NCBI RefSeq assembly: GCF_910592395.1
Contig: NC_088314.1
Coordinates: 20,294,070-20,358,069, forward strand
From: Lineus longissimus
Lineage: Eukaryota > Nemertea > Pilidiophora > Heteronemertea > Lineidae
Length of the DNA stretch: 64,000 nt
Direction: 5' to 3'
The first letter of the stretch is position 1. Every line of letters starts with the position of its first letter. Of this stretch, positions 54,701-64,000 are shown piece after piece. The notes below the pieces were generated by a model. That model did not search any database. It was not told where the DNA came from and worked only from the letters and a program-made list of their open reading frames with translations. The translations under genes were made by a program, and so were the position numbers.

Positions 54701-56486
54701 TTGTACAAGTGTCAGATGCCAGGGTCACTAACCCTGCTGCGTGATATTCTACATGCGTCCCTGGTGTTTGGGACATTCGTGTCCGACACTGCATGTACTG
54801 GGTCCTTCAACCAGGGTGAGCCTGGGGGCTTGGTTGGTTGAGGATAAGGTGAAAATCGGTAGGAGTGGAAATATTTGTGAAATCGTAAATTTTCAGTGAC
54901 ACTTTTGGGAGGGGGCACTTTTCCCCCGAGTAAGCTAACACTGGTAGTGGTAATGATACATGATACACGTATTGAAGTAGTTCAAGCTGCTTTGATAGAT
55001 GGAACTGAACAAAAGAAGAAACAGCTACGACTCCGTATATTACTGGTAGAAACACTCATACCCTAGTAGAAACATACTAGTAGAACTACATACCGGGACA
55101 AGCAGAACATCGGTCCAAAATGACTGAGAAACGTCCTTATGCCTTGTTTAGCTTCCTGAATTTTGATAGAGAAGGAACACATAGGACACAGAAAACTTCC
55201 TGCTTGAGCACTGCAAGAGTTTACACATGATGCCGTGATTACAAAGTACACACTGGGTATGAATGAGCGCAGTCAACATACATTTTGTATCACAGCTGGG
55301 TCAAGTGCAAAAAAGTTCCGACATGGTCAGGATAGGAACAGTCGGTCATGTTTTAAAATCCAATAGAAGACTGAGACATGTATGAGACCAGTCTACCAGT
55401 GCTTGGAGCAAATGAATGAATTGTAGAAATTAGAGATAATCGAAAAATCGCCACGAGTTGTGGTTTTTACAACATGCTCTATGTGCTGTGATTTCCATTG
55501 CATGGAGAACATTTTCCATAAGGCTGCATGGCCAAGTTGTCCCTATAAATTCTCAATAACAATGACTTGCAGCTCTAATGTCAGAATCTAGTGAAATTTG
55601 CAGCACACAGAGTCAGATATTTCAGAAAATTCTCAAGAAACAAGGTTATTGTATCAACAGGACTATACAAGTAACTCATACTTGAGCTAGAACTGAAAAT
55701 ATTTCACGAGGGAAGATCTTTGGTGGCTGCCTGAAACAACACACATTTGTATGACTGACATGACTGGTCCTGCATGACTCCGATATATCCCAATCTTCGA
55801 TAATCTGTGAATGTAGAACTATGGTTTTTTCGGAGTCCAGACATAATAATCAGACATGTCAGGGCTTGCCCTGGATGACTGGTCCATTGAGGGTAACAGG
55901 GAGGAAGCCTGTCCAGTTCTTCAAGAACTATCCAGTTGGATAGCGAGAGTGGCAATGATTAGGTTGGCCAGGGGGTCATGGCTCCTCAGTAGTGGGACTG
56001 CAGTATCGCTACTCCCATTGCTGCAAATCAAACCGTAGTCACGAGATGTGCTGTCGAGAGTGATATAATAATGTCACAGAGAACGTGAAGTTAGGATGGT
56101 GTGAAATTTTGACAGCCAACTTGACACACTGATATCTTTTGAAACAACAGTTTCGAAATGAAAACAATTGGACCTACATGTCTATTAACAATACTTCTTC
56201 ACCTCCGTCAAATCTGAACAGTGATAAATATCGCAACTCACCTCAAATCTGTGTTTATTTCGACCTGCCTCCCACCAAAAATGTTATCCCTGACAAAGTG
56301 GATTACCGCATATGCCAGGAAGAATGATTCGACCTCCCAACTAAAATGCAATTTCTTTCAATAATGCTTCGCATCATTATTAAAAAAATTATGAATTACA
56401 CTAATAAAATATATAAAGGCATGATTAGTAAGTCAGTAGTTAAATATCTCGATAAACCGCAACATATTGTTTGTGGTACAAGCGAC

Positions 56487-56631
56487 ATGGCAGCTGTAAC
56501 GAAATTTGCGAAAAGTCTCCTAAAAAACGCCAAATTCGGGCGTTTTCAATCATTTTGCTTCAACCGATTTCTTAGTAGTGAAGCGCAAAATGAAGATGTT
56601 AAAGTAAGGTACCTTGAGGGTGAAAATGAAG
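56487..56631 (+). CDS. AUH: First coding exon of 3-methylglutaconyl-CoA hydratase (AUH), partial gene
   Basis: AUH hydrates 3-methylglutaconyl-CoA in mitochondrial leucine breakdown and also binds AU-rich RNA. The exon encodes 48 codons plus one base. An Arg/Lys/Phe-rich presequence (MAAVTKFAKSLLKNAKFGRF at 1-20) is followed by SSEAQNEDVKVRYLEGENEG. This aligns with the start of the mature vertebrate protein (SSE..EDELRVRHLEEENRG) and ends at the same place. The donor is GAAG|GTAAGA at 56632. The frame extends upstream to a Met at 56346, but the family resemblance and the targeting peptide favour the ATG at 56487. No further AUH exon was found up to 64000, so intron 1 exceeds 7.3 kb or the locus continues outside. 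Confidence 0.65.
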
Positions 56632-57220
56632 GTAAGACATGTAGTTTTAAAGGAGTTATTTGCAAAAGAATTGTAGAAAAATTGCCTCTTATAGTATAGT
56701 CTTACAGGATGTCCCAAAATAGACGAATCCCAAATTTTCCCTATGGATTGATGCAAGCAACCCAGGCCAGGGTCTTTGCCTCCACTTTGCATGTCTTGAC
56801 AACAGACTCAATTTAAGGTAGTAGTCCAACCATTGATGGCTCTAACACATCACATGTCCTGGGTTTTAGCACAAGACCTGATCGCCTAACCCTACTTGAG
56901 GTTTTTACGTAAAACCATGAATCATTTATCACCAGAACATTTTATATTCAGTCTACAACATGTGCAATTGAGTTCTACCTTATAGCTGCACCAGAGCTGT
57001 GTTGGACTACATTGGTGCCCACCAATTTATGCCCAATTTAACCCCCATCTTGAAAGATCAAGGTATCCGGCCACTGTCACCTCTTGGTCTCACTCTCTCC
57101 TAGATTGAACAGACCCAGTTACAGAATCCCTTGAATCTTGATTTATCAAGATGTGACTTTCAGTTTCACACTGATGTTCAGGCACTGTCACAGTATTTAA
57201 ACTGGAGAGAAACAGTATAG

Positions 57221-57686
57221 TACCGTATTTTCCGGCGTATGACCCGCGGCTTTTTGCCCTCAAACAGGCCCAAAAAGTGGGGGTGCGGGTAATACAAAGG
57301 TGCGGGTCTTGCGTGGATTCTGAGAGGGATAAGCCCCAACCCCAAAGAAAAAAAGGGGACCAAACTGGTTACTTGATAAGGATTTATGTCCATCGTTTTC
57401 GCATTGTTTTCAACCAATATTTCCGCCATGATCGCATAGTTTGTGATGTCTCCGCTAGGGAAAATAGTTACGGCCATGCTGGAATTGATCCACTTTGGTT
57501 AACAATTAAAAAAAACATGGCGGTTCTAGGATGTCAACATCAATGAATGGCTTACTATTTTTGGAGAATGCGGGTCTTGGAGCAGTGCGGGTCATAATCA
57601 GGTGCGGGTCTTGCGTGGCTTTAGGTAATGGTCAAAGGGGGTGCGGGTCATAGGGCAGTGCGGGGGATAATCCGGAAAATACGGTA
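57221..57686. mobile_element. TIR element (MITE), 466 bp, TACCGTATTTTCCGG ends
   Basis: The ends TACCGTATTTTCCGG and CCGGAAAATACGGTA are exact inverted repeats. GTGCGGGTCTTGCGTGG-like words recur inside, in direct orientation. There is no transposase. TIRs of this type are widespread in animal genomes. It lies in the presumed AUH intron 1. Confidence 0.85.
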
Positions 57687-57974
57687 ACTACATGTACTTT
57701 TGATACCGGTAGACGGAAGCACCACATAGCATCTCTAGTGTTAAAACTTGAGCAACATGTCAGACAGTATAGTTTGTATTACTAGAAACAGATGGCAGCA
57801 CTGTTATGCCTGAAATGAGATGTCCGCACGAGGAGGACTCAAATGTTCATTGAGTTAATGGTTATGCTGATTTAGATTCTGACAGTGGGAAAATGCACAA
57901 ATATCACAATGTCAGAAGTATTAACAGGAGAACTAATTCTGTGAAGCTTTCATTAAATGATCAAAGTTACTATA

Positions 57975-58152
57975 CAGTTGAACCTCCCTTAGCGGACATC
58001 TCTCTACTAAGGACACTCTCTCTACTAAGGACACTAGTTTTGGTCCCAAATTGGGTGTTTCCATTCAATTTGACCTCTCTAATCAGGACACCTCTCTGTT
58101 AAGGACAGCACTTTTCAGTCCTGAGGGTGTCCTTAATAGAGAGGTTCTACTG
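57975..58152 (+). mobile_element. MITE of the CAGTNGAACCTC family, copy 6 (intact ends)
   Basis: Both ends are preserved: TA|CAGTTGAACCTCCCTTAG on the left and AGAGGTTCTACTG|TA on the right. The TA dinucleotides on each side fit a TA target duplication of Tc1/mariner-pogo type. It is 178 bp and non-coding, and is the best reference copy in the window. Confidence 0.9.
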
Positions 58153-61100
58153 TATTTCCATTACAAACCTGGCTCTATGATATAAATAATGAGAACTCAT
58201 ATCATTTCGTATTGTTTATCTTCCTAATCCTACTAGAGGAAATTTCCAGTCAAAAGTGTTTTTTTATATTAGATAAAAACCTACCCCTACCCTGAGTTGG
58301 GTGACAAGGACAATCAATAATTTTGTTTTTATTCGTCCTAACGTGGTTAAACAGGCAAAGAACGCATCAAATATCTCTTGAGTCGTGGTTGAGAGACGAT
58401 TCACCAATCACTCTCAATTATTACGGCATTATGCACTATGTCAATTTTGGCCTCTGTTGGTTTTTTAGCTGTGCTCGACGGTTTTATCATCTCTAAGGCA
58501 AAGAGTCAAGAACCAGGATGTATTGTTCTTTCTCTCATGGCATATGGTGATGGCGTGGTGGTTTATAGTAGTGTCCTTCTGTTGTCACGGCAATTGATAT
58601 GTATACGTCCCAGGAAGATTTCAAGAGTATCGATGCAAGAACCAACAAGGGACCATTTTTTGTGTTTGCTGAGGCTGGTTAACTTGATTATGTTGTTTCA
58701 TTGTAAAAATAATCTCAAACTTCCAAACAAAGAGGTAGATGCCCAAAAAAATGTCGTAAAAGTTTGATAATCTTAACTTATGTGTTTATGTTATGTGTAC
58801 AGTCCAAGAGTAATAACTTCCCAGAGTAATAACTTTTGTAAGTGGCTACCCTTGAGTTCACTCATTACACGCATTAGGCTGGGTGTAGTGATCTTTAATG
58901 TTCCGCATTATCTCAGTGTTTCCATACTTGTCATAGCCAGCTAGAGGGATTATGATCATTCAATTGGACGATACAAAGAAGCTTATAAAATCTGTTTCCT
59001 AACCTCCCTAAAAATGAGGAGAAATAATCAGAAATGGAAGCAATCAAACATGTCAGACTGGCCATAAGGCTGGTAAAAATAGGCCACTCAAGAATGTAAG
59101 CTGACCAGGGTTTGTTGCCTCCAGTGCGTGACTAATTGGTGATTTTCATATTTCAATTACACCACTCTCATGACTTAATTTTACCAATCAGCATCTGTAC
59201 ATACTTTGAAAATGTTATCTTTATTTTACAATTGGCCGTATGTCCAAAGTTGAGAAAAATTTGATGACAAAGAAACGAACATGCAAATGGGCAATATGGG
59301 CAGTGTTTTTAGCAGGAACAGATTATACTAGTTGAAACACATTTATAATAGTGGGGTCAAGAGAGTAAGGGGACCAGGATTTAATGTGGATGGTACGTGA
59401 CTAATGGGCTATTTCAGATTTCATTAAAAGCAACTTGTAATTTTACCAATCGGCATTTTCGACATGAGATATCTTGTTTGATAAAAACGTCGGTCATCAG
59501 CTTACAAGTAACCATATGTTGATTTTGTTTTTGATTTGAAAAGCCAATAGAAACTTCATAATCCACCAAATTAGATTTTTTTTTTTCTTCAGAAATTTGC
59601 GTAATAAAAATAACATATTCTAGAATTAGTCTACGCACAAGTTTAAATAATTTAATGAGGGTAGCTTGGATCATGTAACATGTTATGAGGGTTCAAATCT
59701 TTATAAAATCTTCTGTCAACATCAATAGTGTTTGTCATTCGCTCAGCTCCAATGTCACGATTGTCAACAATGCTCTTTTCACCTTGTTTTCCATCTCGAA
59801 AACATTGCAGCGACGATTGAAGTTTGTGCCAAATAATTGACCCGCATCGTATAAGTTTCTTGATGGTCTTCAGAAGCTGTTGACTTTGACACGGTGACAT
59901 GATCTCATTCAATCGGAATCTTCAACAATGTTCAAGTGGTTTTCAAGTATTTTGGATCAACTTGACCAGAGCCAATTCTGTCTGACTTTTTTTCACTATT
60001 CATGGCTGTTAGCAAAGGGCAAATGCTCCCCAGAAATCACCGAAAAAATGTGTTTTTGAACGTGATTTTGGCTGAAAAATTACAAGAAGTGTCATTTTGC
60101 CCCCGCCCCCCAATTTCATAATCCCTTCATACATGTCTTACATCAAAACCAACTCCTGGGTTCCGATGCAAATTCTACAAGTTACAAATCTGTGTACAGC
60201 GAGACAGAAAAATTCTACTCCCCTTAAATATTTAAATTTGCGTACAAGTTACTCTTGTTTCACTGGTTACTTCAGAAATTGGTGTGCCGATCAAATATAC
60301 TTTATAAAGCGCAATTGCGGCCGAATATCAATGATCTCATTTGACGACCACATGTCCTTTTGTCTGGTCTAAAAAATCCCTTCTTGACTTAATAAATAAC
60401 ATTCTTGACCCTTTTAATTTCCTATTGATGCTCAATTTGATGGAATTTTTACTGGCAGCACACACTTGCGCTCAAATGCCGATAAACTGGTTTTAAGAGA
60501 ACTAGTTGGACAACATAAATAGTTTAGTCGTAACCCAATATTTCGGTAAACCGGTTGAATATTTGGGTAAACGAAAATGACCAAGAAATGGAAGATAAAA
60601 GTGGAATTTACTGACCTTTCCGCCAATCCAACGAGTCTTCACCGATTTCCCGGAATTTTGAAGAACGTTTGACGATATCAAGGTGACCGGGCTAGTAGGA
60701 CGCTCGCACGAGTTTTCAAACTTGGCTTAGTTTACCAAAACAAAAGCAAGTCTGATGATCGTGGTGCGGCTCGGACTATTTTAAATATCGTTTGAGAGCT
60801 TCCGGTCCCGACTGTCCATTGGTTGATCCGGAATTAAAAAATCACATGCGTAACATAACTGACAAGTGACTCAGTCGCTGTACCAGATAGGGAGGGTTTT
60901 GCCTCACATCGCTAATTAGGTTATCCGTTACAAAGCTCCTGGAGGCAGAGTTAGCTTGTTTTGTGCTACGCTCTGATTGGCTTGTTCGGTTAGCTTGACA
61001 TTAGCCATGGACCGACGAGGCAATAGGTCGCCAACAAACAGCGAACAAAGCTAACAAATAACCTTTTTGAGAAGACAACAGCAGGTCCGAGGGGGGCCCT

Positions 61101-64000
61101 TCGGTCACAAGGAAATATCTCGCCTATTTGTCATCTAAGGACTCTTTTCGCAAATTGGGCAAATTAGCGTCATCACTTCGGTAAACAAGGCTTGACAGCC
61201 ATGTTTTCTGGCCGAACTTCTAAAGACTTTTTTTCATTTGAGTAGCTCCGATTTGCGCTCATGATGTCCTTTCTGGTCGCTAACTTGTCACCCTTTAACA
61301 AACGGAAGATGATCATAAGGACCCTTGTTTCTTGCTGACATGGAGGATTTTTCCGGGCAAATACTCGACAAAATTTAGGCCATGAATTAAGCAAGAGTTG
61401 TGGACAATGCTGTGAACTTTCTGTCAACCTGAGCCCAAACTGTGCCACTTTCCCCCCTTGTAAACAGCGCTAAGAAGGTTTTTTCCCGTGCTGTCGCCCC
61501 GCACAACATATGTTAAATTTCTGATCAAATAGTTAGCTTTATTTTGACACCCTTTAAGCCATGTTAACAAATTCTCAGTCAAGCTTGCGGCTGTGATAAG
61601 AGGGGATGTCGACGTTTTGACGAATCTTGATGAATACAGAGTCCTCTCTCGTCGCAAATAAACGGTGGGAACTTTCCTCGTCCTATCTTTCCATTGGACA
61701 CCTGTTCTGCCGTCATTCAATGCAAATTTGAATAGAAAAACACCCGTCTTCTGCCGCCACCCTTGAAACAATCACAGGAAAGTTGCGACTTCACCCTTGG
61801 CTATTCTCCTCCTAATTGCATACAATTTGATTAAAATCACCAAAATGTTGAAAAAACTTCATGAAATTGTAGCTTCAGGTTTGTTTAGTTCTGTCCGCAT
61901 CGTACATGGCATTCGCCCCAACGCAGTTCAACCAGTGCACATCCTTCATTTAACTATCGTCTGCTCATTAAATCCACGGTCGTCACTTCTGCTTCAAATC
62001 TCCCTCCCTGGCAGGTCATGTGACCATGCAGTATTGTCATCAACATCTGGAAATATCCCAGCAGACGACAGTAGAACTTGGCCATCTTTAAAACAACTTT
62101 TTGGGCCCTGTGAGGGAAAAATTATGGAAAGGGAAAAAAGTTTGCACTTCTAAAGCATGACCTTCAGATTAAACCTTCGACTTTGTTGATTAGCTTTGTA
62201 CTCTAGATGACTTAATTGATGGAAATGTGCATTCTTTTGTTGTTTTGAATGCAAAATCTAGTAAATTGCATTGGTTGTTTTGGAGACTTCCAAAATGAAA
62301 GCAGAAAAGGCTGTTATATCGTCAAGCGTGACCTTAGTAAAAACTTTCAACTGTGTCGATAAAAAGTACTATGGATGACTTTAATGATGGAAATTTGCAT
62401 TTATTTGTTGTTTTGAATGCAAGATCTAGGACAATTGATCTGGTATAAACTTGGGAAAACTTCGCACACATTTCTGATAGAAACAGAAAGCAAGTTGTGA
62501 TTATTCCCAAAGCGTGACCTTGGTGGAATATCTTTGATTATGTCGATTAAAATCGCTCAAGTTTAATTCAAATCATTGGTCTTTCCATTGTTACATTCCT
62601 TAAGAAAAAGCAGAATCTATAGAATAAATTTGGTTGTTTCTAACAAGTTTGTGACATTTCTCTGTTATGATATGTCCGTTTTGGCTTCAAAATGACCGCC
62701 AGGATTCGATGGTTTTGATGTCGTGACAGTGGATTCGTGCCAAGGATGTTTCAAAGATGTACTTCAACATTTGAAAACTTTCTTTAGAGTCTGCTCAACT
62801 TAATGGTTTTGGAATCATTTCTAAAAGCAGAGTGATTTGTTTCCCCTTTCCTCACTGTCATGACTGGTCGGATAACTCCTCAGATACCTATCTGGTGGTT
62901 GTGGGTTCGGGACGACCCCATTGGCTTGTTGGACAGAGAATAAGGCTTGACCACATCCCTTTGTTCCAGAAATGCATCTCCACTTAGCGGTAGAACTTCA
63001 AGGGTTTTTGACCATCCTAGTGTCCGGCACTGATTCATTGGACTCGTGAGAAATTTACAGCTTTTTTGCAGCAGTAAAGAGTATAGTAAATTGTGTCTTG
63101 TATTGTAAGCAGCCATTCCAAGTGTCCTACCTCACAGGTGCTTTCACAGAAAGTACTCTGTCATGACTGTGGAGAGCAGGGTCTTCAGCCCTGTCTAAAA
63201 ACTGGCAACTTGTCCTGACTCTCATTATGTGAGAAACCTTGGCAGTCAAGATGTTTACAACCTTGACCGCAGAGAAGAACAAAGAATTCATATTGTCATG
63301 TTGTATGAGAATTAGCATTAGCTAAATTCTTGCCAAAATGGCTCTATTCTAAGTCTACATTGAAAAGATTGTATACACCATTCAGGTTTAAGGAATTGAA
63401 CCCAGGACCATGGTCCATTGAAATACCAAAACCCTTTAGAATGGTTGACAAAAGGAAAAAGTTGAAAGCATAAAGAAGTTTTTAAACAATCAGTTAACAA
63501 TCATACTCACACCAGACATAAGTTGGGTTCAACTTTCATCTTTACGCCAACTTTTTTTATATTATCTAATTGACATTTCACCTTTCATGTAATCCAACAC
63601 CATTTTTTCTTCCTCAAATCCATGAAATCAGAATGTCATATTTGTTTATCAGTAATATTTGTTATATCGTCAAAATGTGAGAAGATGTTATATTTGTTTG
63701 AATCAGAAGTTAAATACATACTCCATCTTGAATATATATACCGAACACTTGAGTGAGTTGAAGTGCGTGACAAAGCGCGTATGAATGGACAATATATTAA
63801 CAAAATCGCGTTAACTCGCATTAATTATTCAACCATTCTGGCGATTTTCCAAATTAATTATGCGGCGATTTGATCCGTGAATACAAACGAATGGGAGATA
63901 ACATCGCTTTGTGACAATGGGGTCGCCGCTGTGCACTCTCAATCAAAAACTGGAAAGGAAAGAACACAACTTCATTTGATTTAACTTCGTAATATCCAAA
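58153..64000. other. No gene recognised; presumed AUH intron 1 and flank
   Basis: Open frames are short and unlike known proteins. A diverged duplication lies at about 59090-59210 and 59355-59465 (sharing GACTAATNGG and TTTTACCAATC words). A three-copy repeat is listed separately. A GC-richer stretch at about 60640-61050 has a CTGATTGGC (inverted CCAAT) and a minus-strand donor-like AAAG|GTCAGT near 60615, and could be a promoter. Confidence 0.4.
62153..62640. repeat. Diverged tandem repeat, ~171-186 bp, 3 copies
   Basis: Units start at 62153, 62324 and 62510 with AAGCGTGACCTT, followed by a TGTCGATTA-like word. The first two also share GATGGAAATNTGCATT and TTGTTGTTTTGAATGCAA. They are non-coding. 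Confidence 0.7.

Larger units (their letters stand above)
39331..56486. other. Long region without recognised coding genes
   Basis: Apart from the elements listed separately, no open frame of more than ~120 codons outside tandem repeats was found, and none resembles a known protein. It probably comprises the upstream region of the receptor gene and intergenic DNA. Undetected short exons remain possible. Confidence 0.5.

Noticed and set aside
56346-56486. Upstream in-frame Met extension of the AUH exon
   Set aside because: The added residues are AT-driven and hydrophobic, and would bury the mitochondrial presequence that begins at 56487.
58340-58380. Segment reading VKQAKNAS, considered as an AUH exon
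   Set aside because: The frame stops a few codons later and no splice sites fit.
61797-62153. Plus frame containing NLIKITKMLKKL, considered as AUH exon 2
   Set aside because: The short likeness to an AUH helix lacks the preceding GINR-type segment and any acceptor in the right phase; it reads as chance.

Overview
The window is a piece of animal nuclear genome: AT-rich, with spliced genes, short phase-conserved introns and many short transposon relics. The best guess is a marine lophotrochozoan (mollusc, brachiopod or annelid type). The reasons are a lineage-type TRIM gene, an NR1-like nuclear receptor that does not match the standard insect or vertebrate groups, and MITE families of a kind common in marine invertebrates. 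The species cannot be named from sequence alone.

Four genes could be assembled exon by exon, a fifth is represented by one exon, and all read as intact. (1) 1229-15006, minus: a complete 16-exon ACSF2-type mitochondrial acyl-CoA synthetase (598 aa). (2) 5703-7721, plus: an intronless RING/B-box (TRIM-type) ubiquitin ligase lying inside ACSF2 intron 10 on the opposite strand, with a 70-bp-unit tandem array on each side. (3) 17481-26723, minus: a complete 22-exon SMC1A-type cohesin subunit (1245 aa). Its 3' UTR carries a 31-bp minisatellite that appears to derive from its own last codons. (4) 27382-28368, plus: a multi-pass membrane protein resembling the TMEM121/CECR6 family. It is divergent from SMC1A across a ~660-bp bidirectional promoter with an NRF-1-like palindrome. 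(5) 34700-39330, minus: a subfamily-1-like nuclear receptor (DBD, long Pro/Met/Gln hinge, LBD, AF-2 helix); its 5' end is uncertain, with a candidate first exon near 40770. (6) 56487-56631, plus: a probable first coding exon of AUH (3-methylglutaconyl-CoA hydratase); its other exons were not found in the window.

The genes do not form an operon. ACSF2 and SMC1A lie head-to-tail, SMC1A and the TMEM121-like gene are divergent, and the TMEM121-like gene and the receptor are convergent. ACSF2 and AUH are both mitochondrial CoA enzymes, but nothing indicates that their proximity matters.

The rest, about 28.4-34.7 kb, 41-56 kb and 58-64 kb, shows no convincing genes. It contains UTR/intergenic sequence, minisatellites (22-, 31-, 48/51- and 70-bp units), fold-back and TIR elements, and six copies of one CAGTNGAACCTC-ended, TA-target MITE family. 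One of those copies ends exactly at an SMC1A splice donor. Many long open frames here are by-products of tandem repeats.
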